Assembly (NCBI RefSeq): GCF_033042135.1
Contig: NZ_WBXM01000006.1
Span: forward strand, 1-64,000
Length of the DNA: 64,000 nt
From: Haloechinothrix sp033042135
Lineage (GTDB): Bacteria > Actinomycetota > Actinomycetes > Mycobacteriales > Pseudonocardiaceae
Direction: 5' to 3'
The notes below the pieces were generated by a model. That model worked only from the letters and a program-made list of their open reading frames with translations. It did not search any database and was not told the origin of the DNA. Below are positions 7,752 through 18,278 of the stretch, piece by piece; within the stretch, counting starts at the first letter, position 1, and every line of letters begins with the position of its first letter. Position numbers and translations under genes: made by a program.

Positions 7752-9035
7752 CTACCGGGGTGAGGGCGTGCTCGGCCAGTCCACGCCAGCGATCTCGGTC
7801 GACTTGGGGACGCGGAGGAACACGCTGAACGTCGCCGGGCGCTGCCCGGACAGCTCCAGCCTGCCACCGTCAGCCTCGACGAGAGCGCGTGCCAGCGCCA
7901 GGCCCACCCCGGTGGAGCCCGCGCCGGAGACACCCCGGTCGAACATGTGCGGCACCAGGGCGTCCGGCACGCCGGGCCCATCGTCGGTCACCTGCACCAG
8001 TACCGTCTCGTCACCGTCACCACGCCGGGCCGACAGCGTCACCGTCCCCGACCCGTGCCGCCGGGCGTTGTCCAGCAACACCCCGATCACTTCGCGGAGC
8101 CGTGCCGGTGTTGCCCTGGCCATCAACCCGTCGGCCACCCGCAGCTTCAGCGTCCTGCCTTCGGATTGCAGCATCTCGCGCCACTCCTCGGCGATGCGGC
8201 TGAGGGTAGCGGGCAGGTCGACGGGTTCGGCATCGGACTCCCGCGCCGCCCGGGCGGCGGCGAGCAGCTCGTCGAGGACCTGGGACAGCTCATCGGCCTG
8301 CTCCTGTGCCGCGGTGGCGTCCTCGACCACATCGGGATCGCTGTGCATCGTGAGCGCGTCGAGTCGCAGCTGCACCGCGGTCAGCCTGCTCCGCAACTGG
8401 TGCGAGACGTCGCCGACCAGCTGACGCTCCCGGTGCACCAGCCGGGACAGTGCCCGCGCCGAGGTGTCCAGGCTCTCGGCGACCTGGTCCAGTTCCGGCA
8501 CGTCGTAACGCCGGGAGTCGGAACGGAAGTCACCGGCACCTAGCCGTGACGCACGCTCCGCGACGTGCCGCAACGGCCGGACGAGCCTGCGGGCGGTAAC
8601 CGTCGCCACCACCGTTCCCGTCCCGACCGACAGCACCGCGAGCAGCACCACCGCGATCGTGACCTGTGTCTGCCGGGCACGCAGCGGCCCCATCGGCGCG
8701 GCGAGCTCCAGCGTGGCATCATCGACGAGCTCGGCCCGCGCCACGATCTGCTCGCCGTCGGTCTCCGCCCCGTAGTACAGGTCCTGCCTGTCGGGTAGCC
8801 GCACGGTGAGGGTCTCGTCCTCCCGTACCGCCAGCCGTACCCGGCCGAGGTCGATCTCCTCGCCCTCGGCCATCCGCTCGTCGATGTTGCCCGCGATCCG
8901 CTCGGCTCGGGTGTTGAGCTCGTCCCGGGTCATGTTGTGCACCAGCTCCCAGGCCGTGACCCCGAGCGGGATGCCGAGCGCCGCCGCCGTCACGGTCACC
9001 GCCAGCAGGATCGCGAGCAGTATGCGCCTGCGCAC
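7752..9035 (-). CDS. Sensor histidine kinase
   Basis: A 427-aa transmembrane kinase: helix about 5-27, an extracytoplasmic sensor region of about 90 residues, helix about 125-146, a HAMP domain, then the HisKA H-box VGDVSHQLRSRLTA with the phospho-acceptor at H212. The HATPase domain has LLDNARRHG (N box), DDGPGV (G1) and GVGLAL (G2). It phosphorylates the OmpR-family regulator encoded just upstream. The GTG at 9035 is 8 nt downstream of TAGGCT (9044-9049 on this strand), so besides read-through from the regulator gene it may have its own leaderless transcript. The stimulus is unknown. Confidence 0.9.
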   Translation of the reverse strand: MRRRILLAILLAVTVTAAALGIPLGVTAWELVHNMTRDELNTRAERIAGNIDERMAEGEEIDLGRVRLAVREDETLTVRLPDRQDLYYGAETDGEQIVARAELVDDATLELAAPMGPLRARQTQVTIAVVLLAVLSVGTGTVVATVTARRLVRPLRHVAERASRLGAGDFRSDSRRYDVPELDQVAESLDTSARALSRLVHRERQLVGDVSHQLRSRLTAVQLRLDALTMHSDPDVVEDATAAQEQADELSQVLDELLAAARAARESDAEPVDLPATLSRIAEEWREMLQSEGRTLKLRVADGLMARATPARLREVIGVLLDNARRHGSGTVTLSARRGDGDETVLVQVTDDGPGVPDALVPHMFDRGVSGAGSTGVGLALARALVEADGGRLELSGQRPATFSVFLRVPKSTEIAGVDWPSTPSPR

Positions 9036-9121
9036 GTCAGCAAGCCTAACCGCATCCTGGAGTGGGCAACATGACCACCGGCGTCCCGGCGCGCATCACC
9101 GATCGCACGGTTCGCGGCCGC

Positions 9122-9832
9122 TCAGTCGGTCTCGAAACGGAACCCGAGGCCGCGCACGGTCGCGATGCGCCGCTCCAGATCCGGCTGGGTCGGTCCGCCG
9201 TCGCCGCGCCCGTCGATCTCGCCGCTGGCGACCGCCAGCTTGCGCCGCAACCAGGAGATATGCATGTCGAGCGTCTTGGTGGACTTGGTATCCAGGTCGT
9301 TCCACACCTCCGCGAGGATCTCTTCCCTGCTGACCACCTGCCCCGCACGGCGCAGCAGCACCCGCAGCAGCTCGAACTCCTTGTTGGCCAGCTGCATCTC
9401 CGTGCCGTCCACGGTGACCACCCTCGCGGCGAGGTCCATGCGCACCCCACCGGACTCGAGCACCTCTGGGCTCCTTCGCCGCAGCAGCGCACGGATCCTG
9501 GCCAGCAGCTCGGCGAGCCGGAACGGCTTGGCCACGTAATCATCGGCACCCGCATCGAGGCCCACGACGAAATCGACCTCGTCGGTGCGGGCGGTCAGCA
9601 TCAGCACGGGGAGGTCGCTGCCGTGGGCACGCAACCTGCGGCACACCTCGAGACCATCCATCTTCGGCAGCCCCAGATCGAGCACGAGCAGGCTCACCGG
9701 GCCGCTCGCGGCCGCGTCGAGGATACCCGGGCCGTCCTCGACGACCTCGACCTCGTATCCCTCCCGCTGCAGTGCGCGCGACAGCGGCTCGGCGATCGCC
9801 GGATCATCCTCGCCAAGCAGGACCTTACTCAC
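9122..9832 (-). CDS. OmpR-family response regulator
   Basis: A 236-aa two-domain regulator. In the receiver domain the acidic pocket is ED at 8-9, the phospho-acceptor is the Asp of LVLDLGLPKMDG (near residue 52), and the conserved Lys is in DDYVAKPF. The C-terminal winged-helix DNA-binding domain carries ELLRVLLRRAGQVVSREEI and TLDMHISWLRRKL. A Gly/Asp-rich insertion (GEIDGRGDGG) sits in the wing region and is unusual. The GTG at 9832 is chosen because AAGG lies 8 nt upstream and the product then starts MSKVLLGEDD; a GTG at 9841 is possible. It precedes its kinase by 86 nt. Confidence 0.9.
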   Translation of the reverse strand: MSKVLLGEDDPAIAEPLSRALQREGYEVEVVEDGPGILDAAASGPVSLLVLDLGLPKMDGLEVCRRLRAHGSDLPVLMLTARTDEVDFVVGLDAGADDYVAKPFRLAELLARIRALLRRRSPEVLESGGVRMDLAARVVTVDGTEMQLANKEFELLRVLLRRAGQVVSREEILAEVWNDLDTKSTKTLDMHISWLRRKLAVASGEIDGRGDGGPTQPDLERRIATVRGLGFRFETD

Positions 9833-9868
9833 CTGAATCACCTTACGCGGTACCCGCGTGAAACCATC

Positions 9869-10669
9869 GTGACCGTGGCCGACTCCCGTACCGATACCGA
9901 ACTCATCACGTCACTGGCCGATGCAGCCGACGCCGTCACATTGGCCCGGTACCAGGCTAACGACCTGGTCATCGACCGCAAGCCGGATCGCACGCCGGTC
10001 ACCGACGCCGACTTCGCGGTGGAAGACACCATCCGGTCGCTACTCGCCGAGCACCGTCCGGACGACGTCGTCGCCGGGGAGGAGCACGGCGGCGAGCTCG
10101 ACGGGGCGCCGGGCAAACGAGTGTGGGTCGTCGACCCGATCGACGGGACCAAGGCCTTCCTGCGCGGGCTTCCCGTGTGGGCGACGCTGATCGCCGCCGT
10201 CGACGCGGGCACCGTAGTCGCAGGCATGGTCAGTGCCCCGGCGCTGGGGCGGCGCTGGTGGGCGACGGATGGTGGCGGAGCTTACACCGACGACGGTCGC
10301 GGTCCGCGCCAGATCGCGGTGTCGGGGGTGGCCTCGCTGGCCGATGCCTTTCTGTCCACCACGAACCTCAGCACCTGGGGCGAGCACCACTCGCTTCCCG
10401 CCTACCTCGCGCTCGTCGAGGCATGCTGGGAGAACCGCGCCTACGGCGACTTCTGGCAGCACTGCCTTGTCGCGGAAGGGGCCATCGATGTGGCGGCCGA
10501 ACCGATCGTCAGCCCGTGGGACATCGCGCCGTTTCCGGTGCTGCTGGCCGAGGCCGGTGGCAGGATGACCGACCTGACGGGCGCGACACGTCTCGACGGC
10601 GGCAACGCGCTGTCGACGAACGGGACCCTGCACGGATCCGCGCTGGACGTGCTCGCCAGCGCGGGCTGA
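9869..10669 (+). CDS. hisN: Histidinol-phosphatase / inositol monophosphatase family
   Basis: A 266-aa protein of the inositol-monophosphatase superfamily, in the branch that supplies histidinol-phosphatase in actinobacteria. Metal-binding motifs are visible: GEEHGG, the DPIDGTKAF core, and a C-terminal SPWDIAPFPVLLAEAGG. It would dephosphorylate L-histidinol phosphate, the penultimate step of histidine synthesis, with Mg2+. The GTG at 9869 gives a start 36 nt from the divergent response regulator; GTG 9875 is an alternative. The open frame extends far upstream over the regulator, but that part is antisense shadow. Confidence 0.85.
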   Translation: MTVADSRTDTELITSLADAADAVTLARYQANDLVIDRKPDRTPVTDADFAVEDTIRSLLAEHRPDDVVAGEEHGGELDGAPGKRVWVVDPIDGTKAFLRGLPVWATLIAAVDAGTVVAGMVSAPALGRRWWATDGGGAYTDDGRGPRQIAVSGVASLADAFLSTTNLSTWGEHHSLPAYLALVEACWENRAYGDFWQHCLVAEGAIDVAAEPIVSPWDIAPFPVLLAEAGGRMTDLTGATRLDGGNALSTNGTLHGSALDVLASAG

Positions 10670-10674
10670 TCCCT

Positions 10675-10965
10675 TCAGCGGGGGCCGATCGCCCCGCGCA
10701 CCACCTGCGCCCAGGCCAGCCTGCCGAACAGGTAATGGCAGGCGACCTGCTCGCTGGTGAAACGCGCCCAGTCGTACCGGTTGCCCTGCTCCCGCCAGAA
10801 AACCTCCCACGCCACCGGCGGGTCGGCCTCGGCATGGCCCTGTTGGCCGCGGTGGTGCTCGGTGCGCAGCAGGCACCAGCGGTTGTCAGCCTCAGCGCCG
10901 ATCGAGACCACCTCGCCAGGCACCCCGATCTCCGCGAGCCACCTGCCGATCGATTCGCAGTTCAT
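10675..10965 (-). CDS. Putative immunity protein for the TNT toxin
   Basis: A 96-aa soluble protein starting MNCESIGRW and ending VVRGAIGPR. I do not recognise a family. Its ATG overlaps the toxin's stop codon (ATGA), so the two are translationally coupled. It is the last gene of the cassette, the normal place for the immunity gene of a polymorphic toxin. It is much shorter than the known M. tuberculosis TNT antidote IFT. Trp, Arg and acidic residues are abundant. The role is inferred from position, not from sequence similarity. Confidence 0.7.
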   Translation of the reverse strand: MNCESIGRWLAEIGVPGEVVSIGAEADNRWCLLRTEHHRGQQGHAEADPPVAWEVFWREQGNRYDWARFTSEQVACHYLFGRLAWAQVVRGAIGPR

Positions 10966-12983
10966 TCGCCCTCCGGAGTGTCCTCGCCTGCAGCGGTGTC
11001 GCTCCCGGTCGCCGTGATGTCCGCAAGGAACCCGAGGGCCACCAGCTCGCCTGCCGGGTAGACGGTCCGGTACCGGACGCCACCGCCCTCCTGGCCGAAC
11101 CATGCCGCCGACACCGCGCGCCATACCGGGAGCTCCCGCAGTACCCGGAAGCGGAAGTACCCGGCATGCCGGTGCGCGGGCGGCAGCGATCGCCTGCCGA
11201 ACGCGGTACCGCCCGCACTGAACACGCGGCCGTGTTCGGTGCCCAACCGGTCGATGACGGTCCCGGCTTCGAGCACCACGGCGACGCCGACGTCGGTACC
11301 GCCCTCCGGATACCGCTCGCACGGCGGCCACGCGTACTCCGGGGCGAGGTCATCCGATCTCACCAAGTACCGCCTGTCCCATTCCCGCTCGTGCATGCCG
11401 CCGAGCGGGTCGTATCCCGCCAGCAGCTCGGTCACCATCGGGTGGTGCGCGGGCATCCCCCTGTGCCCCAGGACCTCACCGTCCACCGCGGTGGGGACCC
11501 CGTGGAGCCGGTCGGACTCGGGGTGGTCGTGCGGCGGGAACCGCAGCCCTGCGGCGAGGTCCTCCTCGGGAGGGGGTGGCGGTAGCTGCCTGGCCGGTTT
11601 GTCGCTGGGCACCGGGAGGTGACCGATGGGGAACATGTGCACAAGGAACAGCGCGAGATCCCCGCCAGGATCCTGGCGGCCCGCGGCACCGTGCCCGGCG
11701 GCCTGCTGCGCCGCGGGCTGGGCCGTGCCCGGTTGCCCCATCACCTGATGACCCGCCCCGTGCTGACCCGCTACCTGCGGGTTTGCGGGGGCGGCGCCTG
11801 CGTGCGGGTGCTGCGGCACGGCCTGCTGCCATCGCGGCCCCGGCCCGTAGCCACCACGGTGCGGGCCCGCACCCGGACCACCCGCAGGGCCTGCCCCCGC
11901 CGGTCCACCGCCTGCCTGGCCCGCTGCCTGGCCCGCTGCCTGGCCCGCGGCGGGAGCACCGGGGCCGGCACCGGGTGGTGCGCCGGGACCGTGCGCCTGC
12001 CCCGGCGCGCCCGGTCCCGCTGCCGCAGGCGACGCTGCAGGAGGTGGCGCCCCAGCCTCGGCGAATCCGGCCAGCGAGGTACGGCCCGCGGGCGGTTGCG
12101 CATCCGCAAGCGGGTGACCGCCAGCGGGGCCTGCCTGGCCGGGATCGGGTTGGGTCACGGGCGCGGCACGCGGCGCCTCACTCGCGACCGGTCGCGCCAC
12201 CCCAGCCGGTGGGGTCTCGCCGTCGAACCGCGCTCGCACGCCGTGCGCGGGTGCGTCCCCCGCGACCCCGACCCCACTCGGCGGGGTCGGGGGATCGGCA
12301 GCGCCCGCGCCCGCGGGTCCGGGTGGTTCCGGCGAGCCCGGGGGCGGCTCCGGGGACGTCGCATCCACCTCCCCCGCCGCCTCCTCGGCGGCACCGGCGA
12401 CGTGGTCGGGCAGGTCGGCGGGTGGATCCCCGGCCGCGGTGGCGGCCAGGTCGGCGAACGGGCCGCCCGCAGGGCCGCCACCCGCACCGGCATCGGCGAC
12501 GGACTCAGCCAGCCCGCCGGTGACCGACGCGAGCTCCGCGGCCGCGCCGTTGAGCACGGCATCCACCCCGGCGAGTGCGGTTGGGTGTCCGGCGGAGGCC
12601 GCGGCCTCCGCCGCATCGACGTTTCTCGCCGCGTGCGTGAGTTGCTCGATCATCGTCACCTTGGCCGAGGCGATCCGCTCGGCCGCGTACTCGAGCCGGT
12701 CGGCAGCACGGTCGGCCTCGCGCGGTGTCGCGACCAGCGAACCCTCGTCGGGGTCGAGATGCCGGAGCCACATCGCCCGCGCCGCATCCGCCGCCTCCCC
12801 CTCCATGGCTTCGAGAGCGCGATCCATCGTGGCATCGGCCTCGGTGGCCAGCCTCGACAGCTGCCGCGCGGCCTCGCGCCACGCGGCCGCCTGCTCCAGC
12901 ATCGCGTCCTCATCGGCTTCCGGCCAGGTCACGCCGGTGCGCTCGGCGATGTCCGCGAGTTCAGGGGGAAGGTCGATGCCCAT
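10962..12983 (-). CDS. TNT-domain polymorphic toxin with WXG100-like N-terminus
   Basis: A 673-aa protein. Residues about 1-130 are helical and resemble WXG100/PPE-type targeting domains. A long Ala/Gly/Pro-rich linker with GQAA repeats follows (about 180-470). The C-terminal about 180 residues match the tuberculosis necrotizing toxin domain, with DRLGTEHGRVFSAGGTAF, RRSLPP and WFGQEGGGVRYRT as hallmarks. The family hydrolyses NAD+ and kills cells. ATG 12983 is preferred (AGGG 8 nt upstream); GTG 12989 also occurs in frame. The gene is flanked upstream by a WXG100-like gene and downstream by a coupled immunity candidate. Export is probably through a type VII (ESX) system encoded elsewhere. 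Confidence 0.88.
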   Translation of the reverse strand: MGIDLPPELADIAERTGVTWPEADEDAMLEQAAAWREAARQLSRLATEADATMDRALEAMEGEAADAARAMWLRHLDPDEGSLVATPREADRAADRLEYAAERIASAKVTMIEQLTHAARNVDAAEAAASAGHPTALAGVDAVLNGAAAELASVTGGLAESVADAGAGGGPAGGPFADLAATAAGDPPADLPDHVAGAAEEAAGEVDATSPEPPPGSPEPPGPAGAGAADPPTPPSGVGVAGDAPAHGVRARFDGETPPAGVARPVASEAPRAAPVTQPDPGQAGPAGGHPLADAQPPAGRTSLAGFAEAGAPPPAASPAAAGPGAPGQAHGPGAPPGAGPGAPAAGQAAGQAAGQAGGGPAGAGPAGGPGAGPHRGGYGPGPRWQQAVPQHPHAGAAPANPQVAGQHGAGHQVMGQPGTAQPAAQQAAGHGAAGRQDPGGDLALFLVHMFPIGHLPVPSDKPARQLPPPPPEEDLAAGLRFPPHDHPESDRLHGVPTAVDGEVLGHRGMPAHHPMVTELLAGYDPLGGMHEREWDRRYLVRSDDLAPEYAWPPCERYPEGGTDVGVAVVLEAGTVIDRLGTEHGRVFSAGGTAFGRRSLPPAHRHAGYFRFRVLRELPVWRAVSAAWFGQEGGGVRYRTVYPAGELVALGFLADITATGSDTAAGEDTPEGE
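11914..11949 (-). repeat. 12-bp tandem repeat in the TNT toxin linker
   Basis: The unit GCCTGGCCCGCT (plus strand) occurs twice perfectly and a third time with one change. It encodes the GQAA repeats of the linker that separates the targeting region from the toxin domain. Length variation here would not disturb the reading frame. Confidence 0.8.
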
Positions 12984-12994
12984 CGCCACCGCCC

Positions 12995-13324
12995 TCAGCG
13001 CTCGGGGTCGCGTGCGATGCCGACGATCCGGTCCGCAGCTTCCCCCTCTGCTTCGCGATAACGCGCGGCCACCTCGGCCAGTCGGTCACCCGCATCCCGC
13101 AGGTGCGCGGGTAACGCCGCGACGCGATCGCGAACTCGATCGGCGTCGGGCGCGTGCCGCGCCGCGAACGCGGCGCCGGTCGCATCCGAACCCCAGGCGT
13201 TACCGGTCCTGCACAACACCTCATCTAGCGCCGCCGCGATGGCTCTCGCGCGTTCGGCGTGCTCGGTGAACTCGCCCGCCCGGGCGGCGATGCGGTCGGC
13301 ATCGGCGAAGAACCCGCTCGTCAT
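12995..13324 (-). CDS. WXG100/EspC-like type VII secretion target
   Basis: A 109-aa all-helical protein starting MTSGFFADADRIAARAGEF. Its centre carries NAWGSDATGAAFAARH, a WGxxxxG variant of the WXG turn between two helices. It resembles actinobacterial 'type VII secretion target' or EspC-like proteins that pair with larger ESX substrates. The start ATG overlaps the stop of the upstream YbaB-like gene (ATGA), and the stop lies 11 nt before the toxin start, so all four genes form one operon. It is probably the co-secreted partner or chaperone of the toxin. Confidence 0.8.
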   Translation of the reverse strand: MTSGFFADADRIAARAGEFTEHAERARAIAAALDEVLCRTGNAWGSDATGAAFAARHAPDADRVRDRVAALPAHLRDAGDRLAEVAARYREAEGEAADRIVGIARDPER

Positions 13325-13917
13325 CGGGAGTCCGCCCTCCCTCCGGGCACCCAGCTCCGCAGCGCGAAGTCCTCCTCCTCGACATCGTCGGCGTCCCGGT
13401 CCCGGGACACGGCCTGCGACGTACCGGAGCTGCCGGTTCCGGAGCCACCGTGCCCACCTCGGGGGTCGTACCGGGAGGCCCCGGCGCCGGTCTCACGCAC
13501 CCACCCGGCGTCCTGGCGCGGAACCTGCCGCCCGGAGCGGCCAGGCGCGATCGCGCCCGCGCCGTCGTGGCCCGACAGCTCGGTTGTTCCCAGCAGCAGC
13601 GCATGCGGATCGGTTCCGGTAGGCAGCACCCCGGCCAGCACGTCCGCCGCCCGCGACCGCGCACGCGCCGCCGCCTCGGTGGTGGCCCGCACGATCTGCG
13701 AGGAGAGCTCGGTAGCCGTGAGCCTCGCGTACGCCTCCGGCGCGATACGCAGCTCCTCGAGCGTGCCCAGCGGGCCGACCGTGGCCGTCACCAGCCCGCC
13801 AGCGACACTCGTTGCCTCGCGGATGGTCGCGAGCTCCCGGTGCGTGGCCGCGAGCTGCTCCCTACTCCTGTGGTACTCGGTGAGGAGCTCGTCAACCCTG
13901 GCGCGGTGATCGACCAC
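13321..13917 (-). CDS. YbaB/EbfC-family-like protein of the T7 toxin operon
   Basis: A 198-aa protein. The N-terminal half (VDELLTEYHRSREQLAATH, then TATVGPLGTLEELRI) resembles the YbaB/EbfC nucleoid-associated fold common in ESX-linked operons of Pseudonocardiaceae. The C-terminal half is Gly/Ser/Arg-rich and disordered, ending in an acidic DADDVEEEDF stretch. It is the first gene of the toxin operon and overlaps the WXG100-like gene by 4 nt. The GTG at 13917 is the best start in frame; upstream codons extend into unrelated sequence. The function is not known; a chaperone or DNA-binding role is possible. Confidence 0.72.
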   Translation of the reverse strand: MVDHRARVDELLTEYHRSREQLAATHRELATIREATSVAGGLVTATVGPLGTLEELRIAPEAYARLTATELSSQIVRATTEAAARARSRAADVLAGVLPTGTDPHALLLGTTELSGHDGAGAIAPGRSGRQVPRQDAGWVRETGAGASRYDPRGGHGGSGTGSSGTSQAVSRDRDADDVEEEDFALRSWVPGGRADSR

Positions 13918-14041
13918 GGCACACCCCGTTCCCCTCTTCTCGCCCGATACGGCGTCGCGCAGGTCCGATTGGTGAGACGCTATCCCATGAGACTCGGTTC
14001 CCACACCGTCAGGAGTGCGGCCCGTTCCGGGGTGCCCGCCA

Positions 14042-14983
14042 TCAACCGCCGAGCGCACGTACCACCCGGGACGGCGAGGGCCTGCCGAGCTGCTGCGCCA
14101 TCCACCGGCTCGCCCCGACCAGCGCGTCCAGATCGACCCCGTGTGACACACCCAGCCCGTCGAGCATCCACACCAGGTCCTCCGTGGCGAGGTTGCCGGT
14201 GGCCGATTCGGCGTACGGGCAGCCGCCGAGGCCGCCCGCGGAAGCGTCAACCGTGGCCACACCCCGCCGCAACGCGGCGAACGTGTTGGCGAGCGCCTGG
14301 CCGTAGGTGTCGTGGAAGTGCACGGCCAGCGCACCGACGTCGACACCCGCGGAGCACACCGCGTCCAGCACCCGCTGCACATGGCCCGGGGTAGCCACCC
14401 CGATCGTGTCGCCGAGGGAAATCTCGGTGCATCCCATCTCGTACAGCCGGGCAGCCGCGGTAGCGACCTGCCCGGGATCGACCCGCCCCTCCCATGGGTC
14501 ACCGAAGCACATCGACAGGTAGCCCCGCACGTCCAGCCCTTCGGCGCGGGCGCGCTCAACGACAGGGGCGAACATACCGAACTGCTCGTCGAACCCCGAG
14601 TTGAGGTTGCGGCGCGCGAACTCTACGGTTGCCGACGCGAACACCGCGATGTGCGCGACATCGGCGGTCAACCCCCGATCCAGCCCGCGCTCGTTCGGGA
14701 CGAGCACCGGGTAACGCACGCCTGGCCGCCGCCGCAGCCCGGCGAGCACCTGTTCCGCATCGGCCAGCTGCGGTACCCACTTCGGATGTACGAAACTGGT
14801 CGCTTCGAGCGTCCGCAGCCCCGCATCAGCCAGCCGGTCCAGGAACTCGATCTTCACCTCAGTCGGCACGACGGACTGTTCGTTCTGCAGGCCGTCACGC
14901 GCGCCGACCTCCCAGATCGTCACGTTGTCGACCAGCCCTTCCGCTGCGTGGCGGGCGGGCAACCCCTTGTCACGCGTAGTCAC
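14042..14983 (-). CDS. Hydroxymethylglutaryl-CoA lyase
   Basis: A 313-aa TIM-barrel enzyme that cleaves 3-hydroxy-3-methylglutaryl-CoA to acetoacetate and acetyl-CoA in leucine degradation. Family motifs visible: EVGARDGLQNE, SFVHPKWVPQLAD, SLGDTIGVATP and AVHFHDTYGQALANT (metal His pair). The G-rich signature GGLGGCPYAESATGN contains the catalytic Cys. Length fits the family. The GTG at 14983 is the start. The gene ends a minus-strand run that follows the PH-like gene by 6 nt, so the two are probably co-transcribed. Confidence 0.92.
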   Translation of the reverse strand: MTTRDKGLPARHAAEGLVDNVTIWEVGARDGLQNEQSVVPTEVKIEFLDRLADAGLRTLEATSFVHPKWVPQLADAEQVLAGLRRRPGVRYPVLVPNERGLDRGLTADVAHIAVFASATVEFARRNLNSGFDEQFGMFAPVVERARAEGLDVRGYLSMCFGDPWEGRVDPGQVATAAARLYEMGCTEISLGDTIGVATPGHVQRVLDAVCSAGVDVGALAVHFHDTYGQALANTFAALRRGVATVDASAGGLGGCPYAESATGNLATEDLVWMLDGLGVSHGVDLDALVGASRWMAQQLGRPSPSRVVRALGG

Positions 14984-14989
14984 GGTCGG

Positions 14990-15559
14990 CTAGCTCCACT
15001 TGCTCCGCTTGCGCCGGGAGGGCGTGTCCCCCTCCGGCACGATGTCCGCCTCGTCGGGTTCCTGCTGCTGGCCGCGCTCACCTGCCTGCCAGTTGATCGC
15101 AGAGTACACCTCAACGACCGAGGGGACGTCGTCGAACTCCAGCGCCTGCTCCGAGGCCGACTCGATGATCAGTGAACCGGTGCCGAGCAGCCTGTCGAAC
15201 AGCGTGCGCTCGAACCGCACGCTGTTAATCCGGCTCATCGGGATATCGAGGCCGGTCCGTTTGATGACTCCCTCGCGCGAGATCACCCGCTGCTCGGTCA
15301 CCAGGAAGTGCGTGGTGCGCCACCGCACGAACGGGGCGATGACCAGCCAACAGAGCAGCAGCAGTCCGAGCCCGGCGATCGACGCCAGCGCCACCGTGTC
15401 CCAGGGCTCCTCCAGGTCCCTGGCCGGAAACACCAGCCAGATCCCTCCACCGATGACGACGACGCCGACGAGCACCGGCATGACGAGCATCTTGAGGTGC
15501 GGGTGCTTGTGCACCAGAACCTGCTCGCCGGTGCCGAGGACGCCCTTCGGGTACCCCAC
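14990..15559 (-). CDS. PH-domain-like (bPH2) membrane protein
   Basis: A 189-aa protein with two membrane helices (about 26-45 and 60-82) followed by a bacterial PH-like domain with FLVTEQRVISREGVIKRTG and ISMSRI-type features (IPMSRINSVRFERTLFDRLLGTG). It ends in a basic tail RRKRSKW. It corresponds in position and sequence to M. tuberculosis Rv3278c next to birA. The GTG at 15559 gives the homolog-like start MGYPKGVLGTGE; GTG at 15604 would add 15 residues. The function is unknown; it probably acts at the inner membrane. Confidence 0.82.
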   Translation of the reverse strand: MGYPKGVLGTGEQVLVHKHPHLKMLVMPVLVGVVVIGGGIWLVFPARDLEEPWDTVALASIAGLGLLLLCWLVIAPFVRWRTTHFLVTEQRVISREGVIKRTGLDIPMSRINSVRFERTLFDRLLGTGSLIIESASEQALEFDDVPSVVEVYSAINWQAGERGQQQEPDEADIVPEGDTPSRRKRSKWS

Positions 15560-15666
15560 GCTCCTCACGCTCCTATCCGATCGTGTCACCCGGTGATCGT
15601 TCACCAGAACCTACCGCCGGGCCACGTGTTCCCGACACGGGCCGAGGCTGACGCCCGACCGTCGCC

Positions 15667-16512
15667 TCAGGCGCTGCGAACGTGCACGACGTCGCCCGCC
15701 ACGATGGTGTGCCGCGTGCCGTCGCTGGAGTCCACGAGCAACTGCCCGATGGGATCGACGTCGCCAGCGCGGCCGGAGAGTACTTCCCCTCCCGGCAGCG
15801 CCACCTCGACCGGCTCCCCCAACGTCCGGCACCGCATGCGGTACTCGGAGTGCATCCCGGCGTCGTCCAGGTCCCCTGAGGACACGCGCCACCGCCGTTC
15901 CCGCTCCGCTAGCGAACGCAGCAGCTTCAGCGCCACCTCGGTGCGGTCGGTCGTCGCGCCGTGCTCGGCCAACGAGGTCGCAGGCAGCGAACCGGGGCCG
16001 GGTTCGACGCCGGGCACGGGGTGCACGTTCACCCCGATGCCGAGCACGATGGCGGGGTGGACGGCGTCGGGTTCGGGCACCATCTCAGAGAGGATGCCCG
16101 CGCACTTGCCGTAGCCCTGCTCCCCTAGCCGACCGGCGAGCACGTCGTTCGGCCACTTCAGGTACGCATCAACACCGAGCTCGCGGGCCGCGTCCAACAC
16201 GGCAAGGCCCGCCACCAACGCCACCGACCCGGTATTGCGCACCGGAACGCCGGTGGGGCGCAGCAGCACGCTGAGATACACCCCGGTGCCGGCGGGCGAG
16301 GACCACTGCCGGGAGTGGCGCCCGACCCCCGCCGTCTGCTCGCCCGCGATCCGTACTGTGAGGTCGGAGCCGCCGCTCGCCGCGGCGTCCCGCAGGTCCG
16401 CGTTGGTCGAACCGGTACGTTCGACCACCTCGACAGCAGCGTAGGGGCCGTTCGGTCGGGCCAGTTCCGAGCGCAACCGCTGGGCATCCAGCGCCGTGTC
16501 GGGTGCTGTCAT
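15667..16512 (-). CDS. birA: Biotin--[acetyl-CoA-carboxylase] ligase
   Basis: A 281-aa group I biotin protein ligase with no N-terminal DNA-binding domain, so not itself the repressor. Motifs: TGSTNADL, GVGRHSRQWSSPAGTGVYLS (the GRGRxGRxW loop, slightly altered), LKWPNDVLA and GIGVNVHP. It biotinylates the AccA3 carrier domain encoded at 23293. It is divergent from accD5 with 81 bp between them. ATG 16512 lies 6 nt after TAGGCT on its strand, pointing to a leaderless mRNA. Confidence 0.93.
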   Translation of the reverse strand: MTAPDTALDAQRLRSELARPNGPYAAVEVVERTGSTNADLRDAAASGGSDLTVRIAGEQTAGVGRHSRQWSSPAGTGVYLSVLLRPTGVPVRNTGSVALVAGLAVLDAARELGVDAYLKWPNDVLAGRLGEQGYGKCAGILSEMVPEPDAVHPAIVLGIGVNVHPVPGVEPGPGSLPATSLAEHGATTDRTEVALKLLRSLAERERRWRVSSGDLDDAGMHSEYRMRCRTLGEPVEVALPGGEVLSGRAGDVDPIGQLLVDSSDGTRHTIVAGDVVHVRSA

Positions 16513-16593
16513 GGCCCCAGCCTAGAACGAGTTCCGTGATATTGCTGACCTCTCACCCGCACGGGGAGCGGTTCACGGTTAGGCTCGCTGGCT

Positions 16594-18240
<1,647 letters not shown>

Positions 18241-18278
18241 GGAGCCTACCGGCCGCGCAGGCGTGATGGAGGTTGGAG

